Numbered from the stretch's first letter, positions 1-12,694 are shown. The stretch is 64,000 bases of DNA from Beta vulgaris subsp. vulgaris (GCF_026745355.1 NC_079209.1:12861886-12925885), one strand, 5' to 3'. Notes: generated by a model not told the origin, from the sequence alone. A program made the numbers and translations.

Positions 1-2937
1 AGTATTCCTGCTTGGCTATGGCAAACCGAGCCTTTTGCCTAGCAGTGGTAGCATCCCTGACGAGTTGCTTATTCTCTTTTCTGAGCCATCTTGCCCAGTC
101 CTCGGTTACTATGCTGCGAGCAAATAGCTAAGAAAAGGAAGGTCAAAGCATGTCAGGACGTTCATAAAAGAAAGCAAATTTTGCTAAGTTTAGAAGTAGG
201 ACGACAGAGAAATGAAGACTATACCTCAGCAGCTAGTTGAGACATGTAGCCTGCATGCCCAGATGAAGACCCTCTTAAGCCTTTAATGTAAGGCTCAGGG
301 AAGCATTTGAAGAGCTCATGTTTGAGCTTCTCACGGTCGGTCAAAGTCATCCTGGCAAAGGCCGTCGAGGAGTCATCATCCGACAAGACGGGAGAACCGT
401 CAAGAGCTACTTCAGCTGCCCCCTTGCCTTTATCTAAAAGAGGAGAGTCGTCAGTATTTCGGACGGGTATAACCACGACCATTTGTTGGACGGACTCATT
501 GGACGTCCGCCCACGCGCAGAGTTTTAACTATGTTAGAATAATAAGACTCACTAGAAGATCGAGAGGCCAATCTATAAGCCTGGGGCATCTGCGATACCA
601 GCCCAGAAAAAGCCGAGCCGTCCACAACCGCGTCCAGCTGAGAAGTTTGCTTTTCGACCCCTTCGCCTTGGTCGAGAAGCACAACCGCGTCCGGTTGCTC
701 AGTAGTAATAGGGGGTGCCAAACCCACTGGGCCAGTATATGGAATCATGGCATTTTCCTCGGTTAAAGGAGGAACTTCCTTTGTTGAAGGGGGAATTTCG
801 ACCTTCGGCAGAGAAGGCCGGTCAGCTTTCTTCTTTTTGGCCGTGAAATCTTTGGATTTTATGGGAGGAGGGCATATCCCGTTGCGGCCGACCTCTTCTT
901 TGTGGCCGCCTTCTCCGCTAACGCCTTAGATGTTGGAGTATTTTTCTGAAAAAAAGACAAATTAAAGATGTAAGCGTCAAGAAAAAAAAATCGTCGTAAG
1001 AATAGCAAGACTCCAATTTGGACGGGGCGTGTCCGAAGAAGGAGAGCGGTAAGATCCAGCAAAATTGGGATCAAAGATCAATGGTGTGTTAGTCTGTAGA
1101 CGAGGCTCTGTCAAAGCATTGTTGGACGATGTTTCCCCCCGGAAGCAAACCGACCACAAAAGCATTGCTCGCCTTTCTTGTTGAAGCCAGGAGCGTCCTA
1201 TAATGGAATCCGTCTAAGAAGTCGACAAAAATATTGATTCTAAAGACGGGCACCTGCAAAACAAGGAAGCCGGCCACGGGAAATATGGCCGACTTCCTCT
1301 TTGAAACAGGAAACGTCGGGATATTAGTGCTCGTCCAAAAAACCAACATATTGATTCGCTGGACGACCCTTGTGGGTTAATGAAGTTTGGCCAGTTGTTT
1401 CTTGTACGCCTTCCGTTTTATGGAAAGGTTCGTCCTGGAAGAACCACGTCAAAAAAAAATTATTATAAGTATTAAGGTGTCCATCCTCTTTTTCGAGCCG
1501 GACTTGTTGTACTCCTTCCATAAAGAACTTGTGAACTTGGACATACTAATATCTCCCGTCCAAGATTTTTTCCGAACGACTCTAGCGAAAGTTGCACAAG
1601 AAGAAAGACATTGATTAGACAATTATAATCATTTGACGAGGGTATTTATTTGGGAAAAAAGATGGAAGTATACCTCTATCCTCGGTCTGTCGCAAGCCTG
1701 CGGCGACCAAGAAGTTACCATTGTAAACATCTCTTTAAAAGGAATCCAGTTGGACGACCCTTAAAAGAAGAATTGTTTGTAGTGGAATACTCCAATATTC
1801 TGAAGTATTCCATCATCTCCTCAGCTGAATCGTCCTCCAGCTCTAAGTAGGACGTTGTTCGTCTAGTATTGGTAGTCGCCCGACTAAAATACCAGTACCG
1901 TCTTGCCACGACTTCGTTAGGGGCTTGGACGAACAGGAATTCTGCCTTGCAACCATGCATCTTGGACGTCTTGTCCCAAGCTGTCAAGAAGCCTTGACGG
2001 TTGCATACACTAAACCAGGCTTCGTCCACTGTTTTAGGAACCTTAGATACATAATGTATCTGGAAGAAGGCAGCTAATGAAGGGTTGACGCCTTTCCGCT
2101 CGCAAACGGCCAGAATACTCAAGATGTTTTGCCAAAAATTGGGGCAAGCCGGTTGTGGCCGATGCTATAATACTGAAGAAGTCGGCTTATAAATGGATGC
2201 AAGGGAAATCATAATCCTGCATCCAAAGCTAACCGATAGACAGCGAAATGGCAGGATGGAGAACTAAGTATAGTGTCCTCTCAGCCAAGAAAAACAAAGT
2301 GGTCCCCCAGCATAGGCATGGCCGAGGAAAAATGTTTAAGGTTTGGGCCTACTCGTCTGAGCCAACTATTGTCGGCCAGGATGAACCCAGGGTTTGACAG
2401 AGGGCCTAGGCGGCGTTTAATTTTGGAAGAGCTAGTGGATGACTCCTCCGAGTCATAGGACGGGTTGGAGGAAACCTCTGCTTCATTGGCTTCATCCATC
2501 GTCATACCTTGTTCGGACGGGCTGGCTTCGGAAGGTCCCTCATTGATTCTCTCCTCATCCTGGACATTTTTCCGAGAAGATGTTATGTTCGCTGGCCGGG
2601 CGCTTTGAACTTCGCGCTCCCCTTCAGCAGGAATTCGGCCTATTGATGCCTCCATTTCCGAACTGGAGGCCGAGAGATTCACCCCTCGTCTAATACGAGC
2701 CGTTTGCTTGACACACGCCAGATTACCCTGCACATGTAAAGACTGGGTCGTCTCACTTTGTCGTCCATGTCCATAAAAATAAAATGCATGACCGGCCAGA
2801 ATAGGCCCAACTCTAGAATATGCCAAAGAAGAAAGGCTCTTTGTTCTAGGGTTAAGACCAATCCTTAAGCGGTCGGGCATGTTCGATGAAGAGGACGAAT
2901 TCATTTTTCTTAAAAAGAATGTGAATGAAAAGCACAA
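1..2937 (-). pseudogene. Antisense ORF of the gypsy element, PF04195-like, probably multi-exon
   Basis: Read on the minus strand from about 2937. The first block (2937-2281, likely true start near 2904 at MNSSSSSN) is a serine- and acid-rich 200-residue region. A core block follows (about 2210-1715) in two frames, with the pattern FPLHPFISRLLQYYSIGHN then VCERKGVNPSLAAFFQIHYV. That order (FPLHPF, then an RxGxxPSL segment, then an aromatic FSV.NRQG stretch) is typical of PF04195. Later blocks (748-434, 482-219, about 130-1) are acidic and then charged and coiled-coil-like (WLRKENKQLVRDATTARQ). Good minus-strand splice acceptors (TTTTTTTCAG near 945, TTTCTTAG near 131) suggest spliceosomal introns. 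The function of these antisense proteins is unknown. Frame breaks in the core suggest decay. Confidence 0.6.
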
Positions 2938-3385
2938 ATAAGAATTAACACAAGAGAGGGATACTTGTTCAATTACTCGGACGGATCGAGAAAACTTAAC
3001 GTGACCTTGGACGAATTGAGGAAACTTAATAAGATCTTGAACGAAGGTTCTTTCTCTCTCTAAAGTTTAGTAAAGATGGAGCAGAGTCTCTCTTTCTAAA
3101 AAATTCTCTCAAAGATGTGAAAGTGATTTAAAAAAGGACAAGGGGACATAATTATAGGGAGGTAAAAATGACCTCCCCCTCTGATAAAGTAACTGTTACA
3201 TTCCAGAAACCTCCTAAGGGCTGACCTGTTGAAACCGGCAGAATGGCGCTCATTTCATCTTGAAAAAGATGGGGCAGTTCCTGTCGGTTAAAAGAGAATT
3301 CCAACAGTCTTGGCACCTAAACTGGTAAAATCCTCTTTTAAGGGGTAAATGTTGTAGCCTAAAATATCAACAGCTATAAAGGAGA

Positions 3386-3431
3386 CATGTGGCTCCATCG
3401 CCACCCTACACGTGGCTCCATCGCCACCCTA
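3386..3431 (+). repeat. 23-bp tandem duplication inside the LTR
   Basis: Two adjacent copies of a 23-bp unit beginning CAYGTGGCTCCATCGCC, followed by the start of a third (CATGTGGCACC). Each unit begins with an E-box/ABRE-like CACGTG or CATGTG core. Its position upstream of the LTR TATA box fits a duplicated U3 enhancer; that role is inferred. Confidence 0.7.
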
Positions 3432-3695
3432 CATGTGGCACCTTACTACTGCAGTAAAGTACATTGTCCAGAAAGGTGCATGGCCTTAAGTACACCTTTC
3501 TGAATAAAGAAGGTTGTACCAGACCCCTTTTGGCCCAACTTGAACTTGGGCCCAGAAAAAGCTAAGAACATCTTTATACAATGGATGATGTGTACTCTCC
3601 AATCAATGATTGTCATAAGTCATAATATTACTGCTTACCCAATTAGATGCTCCCAAATTAGGATGATATCAAGGTACAACAGTCTTTTCAGACAC

Positions 3696-3704
3696 TATAA
3701 ATAG
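3696..3704 (+). promoter_or_regulatory. TATA box of the gypsy LTR
   Basis: TATAAATAG about 350 bp into the LTR, followed by CT-rich sequence, as in plant LTR promoters. Confidence 0.55.
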
Positions 3705-4000
3705 TCCTTGAAATCACGGAAAAAGTGCGTTTTTTAGAGCAGTGTACTATTATTCTGCCATAAATTCTCTCTCTTTATCTACTTTCTCTCTATAAAAGTT
3801 TCCTTTATACTCCTGATACCTGACTTAAGCTTCGAAGGGGGAAATACCACCCAAACCTCCAGGGTGGATCCCTTTTTGCAGGTTTGAAGGCGGAGCTCGG
3901 GTTCGGATTTTAGTTCAGGTATTGTTGCACAAGTCTCTTATTGTTGAACCTACTGTTGGGGATAGTAGTATTTTTTTTACGAGTCAAGCACTACGTAACA

Positions 4001-4563
4001 GGTTCTATGTACGATAAATGATGAAATGAATGGAAAATAGAATGGAGATTAAGGAGATAATGAGAGGAGAGTGTAAGAGAGATACGGAAAAGGAAGGAAA
4101 AAATCCCTATTATAAAGGAAAAATAGTTTTCCATTCTTCAGAGAACAATTTTACTCATACGGAAAATGATTTTACACTTATTTGCAAACCAAACAATGTA
4201 AAATTTAAAATAGATGAAATTTGTTTACAAGTCGATTGAAGTATTGAACAGAGCCAAAGTGTAAGACCGTGTAAGTTTATCACCAATGATATGGCCCCTA
4301 AGGAGTAATTGCCAACTTTCTTTTGCAAAGGCTGTAAATCATAAGATGACCAACTTAAAAGGTACTAATGACAAATTTTCCATGCATGCAAGGATTAATA
4401 GTTCAATTTCACACGATCTGTGGCGAAGCTCCTAACGTAATCGACACCAAGAAGGGCTTTTGTACAAGACTTGGTTTAATTTAGTAATATCCATAGTTTC
4501 GCATTGCTATACTTTTCTAACTTTCCCTTGTTGATTATTGTGTCACTTATAATAAGGTGCCCA
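4001..4563. other. Spacer between gypsy LTR and copia element 1
   Basis: AT-rich unique-looking sequence. A 69-codon open frame (4030-4239) is lysine-rich with no recognisable domain and is not annotated. The last five bases (GCCCA, 4559-4563) are the target duplication of the downstream copia element. If kinase copy A once resembled copy B, this could be the remains of its intron 1; no lectin-domain exon is visible here. Confidence 0.5.
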
Positions 4564-5190
4564 TGAAGGATTTATGTCCTCGACTTAAATGCAATTACTA
4601 ATATATAATGGATCGTATTATAGAGATAATAAGTTCGTTATATTGGGTCGTCTATACGTCTTGCTAGAGAAAGCTATAGAACTTCGGATTAGTAAATAAA
4701 TAAACCCGAAGCCCAATGTAACGGATCCTACAAGGTCACACGTTAAACTTGGATCAACAAAAGAAACCTAGAGCCCAAGAGGGCCCTAGGGTGGCCGGCC
4801 AAGAGATAGGAAAAGGGGAGAGAAATCTGACCTAAATACTATTATATATTTGGGTTAGGTAGAAAAGAAAACAATCAGTTTATTCTCTTATTATTTTCTC
4901 TCTCCTATTCTCTCTCTTCAAAAGTCATGTTATACTCCAAGAAAACAAAGAAGAAGTTTCTTCCTTTCCAACTAGCATTGGTGGAGTGTTGATCCGGGTT
5001 GGTGGACTAAGTAGAGGAATCACATCTGAGATTCTCAATCCGGGTTATTCAAGCTTTGTGGAAATTACGCTACAAAGGTTATTTCTAAACTTGTATGTGA
5101 TCCTTAATTGTATATGCATGTGATCCTGATTTAAGTGCTTATGAATTTGATTCATGAAATTCCGCTTTATAGTACTTATATATTCCTACA
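4564..5190 (+). repeat. 5' LTR of copia copy 1
   Basis: 627 bp, TGAAGGATTT...TTCCTACA. Nearly identical to 12072-12694 and to the LTRs of copia copy 2. Confidence 0.97.
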
Positions 5191-5191
5191 G

Positions 5192-5200
5192 TGGTATCAG
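5192..5200 (+). promoter_or_regulatory. Primer binding site of copia copy 1
   Basis: TGGTATCAG starts one base after the LTR, matching the 3' end of initiator methionine tRNA. The usual continuation (AGCC) is degraded to TTTTAGCC, so pairing is shorter than in the gag-only element at 23211. Confidence 0.75.
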
Positions 5201-7243
5201 TTTTAGCCTCTTGCATATAGAATTTTGGTCATAAAGTTTAGTTTATGTATGATTAATTTTAATTTGATTAAGGGGAGGAATTAAATTATGGATTGAATAA
5301 TTAATTGAAATTTGTTAAAAAGAGTTTTAATTACTTTCTTTCTCAATATTTAATAGCCGAATTTTTAAACCTCCTAAACCCTATATTTCGAAATTTATAA
5401 AATTCTGATTTTAGATCTCTAAATTTCGATAATAAATCATATTATTAATAAAATTTTCATGCTTAAAATCGTTTATGTATGAAGATAAATTCATATAAAA
5501 GGTGTTTTGTATGAATTAGTGATTAATTATATGAATAATCTGAAAATTAATTAAAATAGAGATTTTGAAATTTGATTTTCTGTATTAAGCATAAAGAGTT
5601 ATGTTTAATTTAATCAAGATCACCTAATTAAATTTACAAGAGATTGTAATTTTAATATCCTTCAAGAAAAGAAAAAAAAGATTTGAAAAACAGAAAAATT
5701 GAAGGAGGAAAGATAAGGAGCAGTGGCTGCTCCGGAATCCGGTGGTCTGCCGGCGAAATGTCGGGGAAGGAAGACGCAAGGCTGCCGGCGAGCAGTCGCG
5801 TCGGAGGGAGAACATGGCGGCAGGCGACGCACGTTCGACGTGCAAGCAGTGTTGTTCGCTGCGTTTTAGGAGGTTCGTAGGCTGGCGCTGGTGGTCCTTC
5901 TGCCGGCGTCGGCCCACGGTCGCGAAAACCGGCGAATTGCCGGTGGAGTCGTCTGAATGGGGTGGCCTGAAACGGTCGCCGGAATTTTGGCTGCAAGCTT
6001 CTCGGTGAGGCTTGCGTGAAAGCAGCCTTTGTGCTGCTGTGTTTCACGTGTGTTTTCAAAGTTTTAAAAAAAAAAAAAAATTTTTTTTAAGGAAAACGTG
6101 CCTAAAAATCTGGGCAGCAGAATTTTTTTTTTTATTTTATCCTTTTGGAAATTTTATTTTGAAAATCAGAATATTGAGAAAGATAAATTTCAATTATGTT
6201 AATTATTGACTTGGTCATAGATTTCAATCCATAATCTGATTTTTTAATCTAATTAAAATTAATTAGGCTAGTTTTAAGGGATAGAATCTTTAGGTGATTA
6301 GTTATTACTTAAAATTTTATCTTCTTGCTTTAATTAAGAATATTTGATATTTTAATTGATTGGCAAGTATAATATGTGATATTATTATGTGGCTTTTATA
6401 TATGATATATTTGCTATGTATGACTAGTATGGCCCAAATTAAGATAGAAAATACGATCTGCGTATCGTGATGTATTCTTGTAATTTTAAATACGATCTGC
6501 GTATCGTTAAGTATTTTTGTAATTTATTTAATTTAGTTATTATTAAATTATTTTGATACTTATGTAATCCAAAGAAGAGTCCATCAAGAGAAGGCCCATG
6601 GAAAAGGTGGATGGAGATCCATGAAGAGTCCAAGAAGGAGCCATTGATGTTAGTTCTTAGGATTAGGGGCCATACTAGATCATTTTATTTTCGCATTTTA
6701 TTATTCTTTAAAATGCTTATAAGTTTATTGTATGTTGGTTGTTGATGCGCTAGAGTTCACTAATTCATACAACATAATAAACTTAGGCCCCGTAAATATT
6801 AAGGTTTGCTTTTCCAAACATAAAGTACTTATAAAACCCTTAATTAATAGTAATAGGTCATGCCTCCGCAGGGTGTTATCATTAATTTTGGGATAATAAG
6901 GTAAAATTGCGAATTTTACAACTTAGTTTGGTTGTCCTTAACAAAATTATCAAAAGCGTTTTGAATTTTGAAGCAAGAGATAGTTAAACATGCGATGTTT
7001 ATCCATCTAAACAAGAGTTATAAAGTGTTATAATTAGTAAAAGAGTTTACTTACCTTGATAATGTAACGTTAATATAAGGCCTCCGTCTGCTTAGTGTTA
7101 CATGTTGATAGGATCTTGTAAAACACTTATTCATAGGGGACTTTAATTTTGAATAGGTGGTCAACCTAGAAACCTTTACATGTTTTAGGTTGCTTTATAA
7201 ACATAAAATTGAACTTTGCCTTATTTTTCTGTCTGTAGATATC
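5201..7243 (+). other. Long untranslated leader of copia copy 1
   Basis: About 2 kb between primer site and gag start, unusually long for a copia element. It holds AT-rich stretches, a GC-rich block (about 5700-6010) that differs strongly from the same place in copy 2, and two copies of a short palindromic motif (ACGATctgcgtATCGT, about 6450-6510) that are preserved in copy 2. Short open frames in the GC block are not conserved between copies and are taken as non-coding. Confidence 0.7.
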
Positions 7244-10200
7244 ATGTCTAATAACAACAACAACAACTCCGGTTTCAACATTCGTCCTTTTCTGGAAAAG
7301 GACAGACTGAATGGTGAAAATTTCCTTAATTGGGAAAGGACCTTAAGACTCGTTCTGAGGTTTGAGGGTCGAGAGGACGTCTTAGATACCCCGCTTCCTG
7401 TAATAACTGATGAATCAACTGACGCTGAAAAACGTCGTGCAAAACAGGCTAGTGATAAGTCTATACCAATCACTTGTTTGATGGTAGCAGCCATGGAGCC
7501 GAACCTCCAAAAGAGGTTCGAAACCAAGGATGCCTACACGATCATGCAAGAGCTGCGGGCCATGTTTAAAACTCAGGCCCGAGTTGAGCGGTATGAGACT
7601 AACAGGGAGATCCTTGAATGTCACTTGAAGCCGGGTCAAGCTGTTGGCCCCCATGTGTTCGAAATGATGGGTCTTTTCGAAAACATGGAAAGACTTGGGT
7701 TCCCTTATAGGCTCGAGTTGGCTACTGACATCATTCTCCACTCACTACCTGAAAGTTTTAATCAGTTCAGAATGACCTACAATATGAATGAGTCTGAAAA
7801 GACTTTGCAAGAGCTGCATGGATTGTTGGTCAATGCTGAAAGGAACATCCCTAAGGTTGAACCAAAGAAAGAGGTTCTGTTGGTTCAAAAGGGAAAGGGT
7901 TTCAAAAAGAAATGGGCAGGAAAGAAGGACAAAGGCAAGCAAGTTGCCACTGTCGCTGAAAAACCTAAGCCAACCGCCAAGCCCAAGGTTGCTGCGGAAA
8001 GCAAGTGCTTCCACTGTCACAAGATTGGACACTGGAAGAGGAACTGCCCGATATACTTGGAGGAAATAAAGAAGTCTGGGGCTTCTACTTCAGGTATATA
8101 TGTTATAGAAATCAATTTACTTCTACTTCTTTATGGGTATTTGATACCGGTTGTGGTTCTCACATAGTTAATGATGTGCAGGGACTAAAAAGAAGTAGGA
8201 AGTTGGCAAAAGGCGAGGTAGAGCTACGCGTTGGAAATGGAGCACGAGTTGCTGCACTTGCCGTCGGAAGCTATAGTCTACACTTGCCATCTGGGCTTAT
8301 TTTAGAATTAAATAATTGTTATTTCGTTCCTACAATAACTAAGAACATAATTTCGGTTTCAGTTTTGGATTCTGAAGGTTTTTGCTTTGAAATAAAGAAC
8401 AAATGTTGTTCCATTTCTTACAATAATATGTTCTATGCCAGAGCTAATTTGATAAATGGTTTATATGTGCTTGATAAATCATTACAAGTCTATAACATAG
8501 ATAGCAAGAAAAAGAAATCAAATGATTCTAACCTAACCTATATTTGGCATTGCCGAATGGGTCATATAAACCAAAAGCGCATTCACAAGTTACAAAAGGA
8601 CGGTATAATTCCATCATTTGATTTCGAATCATTTGATGTATGTGAATCATGCTTAATGGGAAGATGACAAAATCACCATTTACTGGAAAAGGTGAAAGGG
8701 CCAGCGATCTTTTAGGACTCATACATACAGATGTATGTGGTCCTATGAGCACAAAGGCAAGGGGAGGGTTTAATTACTTCATCACCTTCACTGATGATTT
8801 GAGTAGATATGGCTATATTTACTTGATGAAACATAAGTCGGAATCTTTTGATAGATTCAAAGAGTTCCAAAATGAAGTACAGAATCAACTTGGTAAGACA
8901 ATAAAAGCACTACGATCCGATCGTGGTGGTGAATATTTGAGCCAAGAGTTTGATGATCATCTAAAGGATTGTGGAATTCTTTCACAATTAACTCCACCAG
9001 GAACACCACAGTTAAATGGTGTATCTGAAAGGAGGAATCGAACATTACTAGATATGGTTCGATCTATGATGAGTCTTGCTGATCTACCGATTTCTTTTTG
9101 GGGATACGCTCTCGAAACTGCTGCACACACACTAAATAGGAGCCCGTCAAAGGCTGTAGAAAAGACTCCATATGAGTTATGGAATGGAAAACCTCCAAAC
9201 TTGTCTTTTCTTAAAATCTGGGGATGCGAGGTCTATGTAAAGCGGTTACTATCAGACAAACTCGCACCCAAGTCAGATAAATGTCTCTTTGTGGGATATC
9301 CAAAAGAGACAAGGGGTTATTACTTCTATAACCGTCAAGAGAACAAAGTGTTTGTTGCTCGTGATGGTGTCTTTCTTGAAAAGGAATTTGTTTCTAGAAA
9401 GACAAGTGGGAGTAAAATAACACTCGAAGAAATTCGAGATGAGCAACAACTGGACGTGGCTCACACCATGTCAGAGACGGCCCAACAAGACGAAAGTCAT
9501 GTTGAGGAGATAACGTATTCAACGCATGAACCTCCTACCGTCCCATTCGAAGTTGAATCAAGCGAAAATCTTCAAACTGTTGAAGAGAACGTTTCTCTTG
9601 ATGCTCAGACCCCGCGTAGGTCTAGTAGACCAAGGATTCCAAACAAAAGGTTGGTTGATTTCCTAATGACTGAGAATTCTGAAATTATGATTTTGGAAAA
9701 TTCAGAACCTACTACCTACAAACAAGCTTTGACGAGCCCAGACTCTGAGAAATGGCTTGAGGCCATGAAATCCGAGTTAGACTCCATGTCTGAGAATAAA
9801 GTTTGGACACTAGTTGACTTGCCTGCTGGGGTTAACCCTATTGGATGCAAGTGGGTGTTCAAATTGAAAACAGACAAAGATGGAAATGTCTATGTCTACA
9901 AAGCAAGACTGGTTGCAAAAGGATTCAGACAAGTTCATGGTATAGACTATGATGAGACCTTTTCTCCAGTAGCAATGCTTAAATCAATTCGGATACTTTT
10001 AGCGATTGCTGCATTTTTCGATTACGAAATTTGGCAGATGGATGTCAAAACCGCATTCTTGAATGGGTTCTTGAATGAGGATGTGTACATGACACAACCT
10101 GAAGGTTTTGAAGATCCAGAAAATCCTAAAAGGGTTTGCAAGCTTCAGAGATCCATTTATGGATTGAAGCAGGCATCTCGGAGCTGGAATCTTCGGTTTG

Positions 10201-11285
10201 ATGAGGCAATCAAACAATTTGGTTTCATCAAAAGCGAAGAAGAGTCTTGTGTTTACAAGAAGTTTAGTGGGAGCAGCTTAGTCTTCTTGGTTCTGTATGT
10301 AGATGACATACTAATCATGGGAAACGACATACCAATGCTTGAGTCAGTCAAGGAATGGTTAAAGAGTTGTTTCTCTATGAAGGACCTTGGAGAAGCTGAG
10401 TACATACTGGGAATTAAAATCCATAGAGATAGGTCTCGAAGGATGATTGGGCTGAGTCAAGAAACTTATATTGATAAGGTTCTTACAAGGTTCAACATGG
10501 AAAACTCGAAGAGAGGTTTCGTTCCCATGTCACATGGCATATCGCTTAGCAAGAGTCAGTGCCCGACTGAGCCTGATGAGTTAAAGCGAATGAGTAGCAT
10601 TCCTTATGCTTCGGCTATAGGGTCTATTATGTATGCCATGATAAGTACTCGACCTGATGTTGCATATGCCTTGAGCATGTGTAGCAGGTTCCAAGCAAAT
10701 CCAGGAGAAGCACACTGGACTGCAGCTAAGAGCATCCTTAAGTACTTAAGGAGGACTAAAGGCATGTTCTTAGTATATGGGGGACAAAGTGAGTTGGTTG
10801 TTGAAGGTTACACGGATGCAAGCTTCCAAACCGACAGAGATGACTACCGCTCTCAGTCAGGGTATGTCTTTCGTCTGAATGGAGGAGCAGTGAGCTGGAA
10901 GAGCTCAAAGCAAAGCACTGTAGCAGACTCTACGACAGAATCAGAATATTTAGCAGCAGTTGAAGCAGCTAAGGAAGCAGTTTGGATAAAGAAATTCTTG
11001 ACAGAGCTGGATATCGTACCTAGTGTTCTGGAAGGAATTGAGTTGTTTTGTGACAACAATGGTGCTATTGCGCAAGCAAAAGAGCCAAGGTCACATAACA
11101 AGTCCAAGCATGTGATGAGGAAGTATCACCTCATTCGAGAAATAGTTGACAGGAAGGATGTCAGAATCTGCAAAGTTCATACGGATGAGAACGTGGCTGA
11201 TCCGCTAACTAAACCACTACCTCAACCCAAGCATGAGTGTCACGCTAGGGCTATAGGCTTGAAGCAAATGTTAGAGTGGCTTTAG
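7244..11285 (+). pseudogene. Copia gag-pol polyprotein, copy 1, two frameshifts
   Basis: Start chosen at ATG 7244 (MSNNNNNNSGFN), after the leader; an upstream in-frame ATG at 7157 lies in leader sequence. Gag ends in a CCHC knuckle (CFHCHKIGHWKRNC, about 8008-8050). A one-base deletion near 8119, relative to copy 2, shifts the frame into the protease (VFDTGCGSH) and GAG-pre-integrase part (IWHCRMGHINQKR). A second one-base deletion near 8661 shifts into the long frame 8649-11285. That frame has the integrase core, reverse transcriptase (WQMDVKTAFLNG, LYVDDILIMG) and RNase H ([23 protein letters not shown]). All catalytic motifs are present; only the two shifts break it. Both may be sequencing errors, since copy 2 is open at both places. 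Confidence 0.93.
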
Positions 11286-12071
11286 ATTGTACTAGGTTTA
11301 GAGAAACTTATTACAATGTAAAGACATGGTTTTGCTATTTATGTTTTATAATAAATTTTGTCTTATTTAATTTTGGTTTGGTATTAAATAAAATGTCCAA
11401 AATATATCTTGAATTCTATGGTTTTGTCAAATATGTGATTTGATGAATGAAACACCATAAGTGAACAGAATTCATAGAATATTAAAGTTCCTAATCTAAG
11501 TCATTAAACTGGACATAAATGACTTATTAAAGGGATTAGCATATAAGATTGATTGATAGCTGTTTCATGGGCTATGGAAACATAGAGATGTTTAATCAAT
11601 CATATGGACATGTATAGTTGATACATAGTCGAACTTGACCATGCTTAGAAGTTTATAACTTCGAAATTATATTAGTAGATTCCTGAGACATGAGTAGAAC
11701 ATTACTCAGCCCAATGATTAGTATAGCTTTGATACTGTCAAACGTCATGCCGTAAAAGGGGACTATAAAGACAGCATTCAGGTTGTGCTAAAAGTTGAGT
11801 GGGAGTATTGGTTACTACAAGATTGGAAAGTCCTCCTATATGAGATAGGATAGGTGTCTTGGCCCCTTGAAGAGTGAAAAATTGAAAATGCATGGCCGTG
11901 CTCAAATGGATCATTCGATGATCATTTGTTTGACAATTTGAACTCGGATTTCAAGAAATAATTTGAAAGCTAGTATGGATGATATAGAAATATGATCATA
12001 CTATCAAATTAAGACATTAAGAGACTTGCGGAATAAAAACATTGCACACTCGTCTCGGACAAGTGGGAGAT

Positions 12072-12694
12072 TGAAGGATTTATGTCCTCGACTTAAATGC
12101 AATTACTAATATATAATGGATCGTATTATAGAGATAATAAGTTCGTTATATTGGGTCGTCTATACGTCTTGCTAGAGAAAGCTATAGAACTTCGGATTAG
12201 TAAATAATAAACCCGAAGCCCAATGTAACGGATCCTACAAGGTCACACGTTAAACTTGGATCAACAAAAGAAACCTAGAGCCCAAGAGGGCCCTAGGGTG
12301 GCCGGCCAAGAGATAGGAAAAGGGGAGAGAAATCTGACCTAAATACTATTATATATTTGGGTTAGGTAGAAAAGAAAACAATCAGTTTATTCTCTTATTA
12401 TTTTCTCTCTCCTATTCTCTTTCTTCAAAAGTCACGTTATACTCCAAGAAAAAAGAAGAAGTTTCTTCCTTTCCAACTAGCATTGGTGGAGTGTTGATCC
12501 GGGTTGGTGGACTAAGCAGAGGAATCACATCTGAGATTCTCAATCCGGGTTATTCAAGCTTTGTGGAAATTACGCTACAAAGGTTATTCTAAACTTGTAT
12601 GTGATCCTTAATTGTATATGCATGTGATCCTGATTTAAGTGCTTATGAATTTGATTCATGAAATTCCGCTTTATAGTACTTATATATTCCTACA
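12072..12694 (+). repeat. 3' LTR of copia copy 1
   Basis: 623 bp, TGAAGGATTT...TTCCTACA. Preceded by a purine tract (GTGGGAGAT). Followed directly by the target duplication GCCCA. Confidence 0.97.

Larger units (their letters stand above)
1..4000 (+). mobile_element. 3' part of a Tat-lineage Ty3/gypsy LTR retrotransposon
   Basis: The right half of a large LTR element; its 5' half lies outside the window. Positions 1-3349 are internal and carry an antisense gene. The 3' LTR (3350-4000) starts TGTTGTAG and ends ACGTAACA, and is preceded by a short purine-rich tract (AAGGGGTAAA, about 3340-3349) as expected of a polypurine tract. An antisense reading frame of the PF04195 (putative gypsy-type transposon) family between pol and the 3' LTR is known from Tat-lineage plant elements, which is the basis for the lineage call. 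No pol domains are visible here. The target duplication cannot be checked because the 5' end is missing. Confidence 0.7.
3350..4000 (+). repeat. 3' LTR of the gypsy element
   Basis: 651 bp, starting TGTTGTAGCC and ending CTACGTAACA, so it has the TG...CA form. It contains a TATA box (TATAAATAG, 3696-3704) followed by a pyrimidine-rich leader, and a 23-bp tandem duplication near its start. Its mate is outside the window, so the boundaries rest on the terminal motifs and the preceding purine tract. Confidence 0.65.
4564..12694 (+). mobile_element. Full-length Ty1/copia element, copy 1 (TSD GCCCA)
   Basis: 8131 bp with LTRs 4564-5190 and 12072-12694. It is flanked by a perfect 5-bp target duplication GCCCA (4559-4563 and 12695-12699). 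LTRs start TGAAGGATTT and end TTCCTACA. A tRNA-Met-type primer site (TGGTATCAG) follows the 5' LTR. A 2-kb leader precedes gag, then gag, protease, integrase, reverse transcriptase and RNase H in copia order. The two LTRs differ by only a few bases, mostly small indels, so insertion was recent. The insertion ends 96 bp before the transmembrane exon of kinase copy A, in the same orientation. A second member of the family is at 32922-40981. Confidence 0.97.

Noticed and set aside
4030..4239. 69-codon open frame
   Set aside because: Lysine-rich, AT-driven, no domain, no support.
7157..7243. Upstream in-frame ATG as gag start
   Set aside because: The 29 added residues lie in leader sequence; MSNNNN at 7244 matches the start usable in copy 2.
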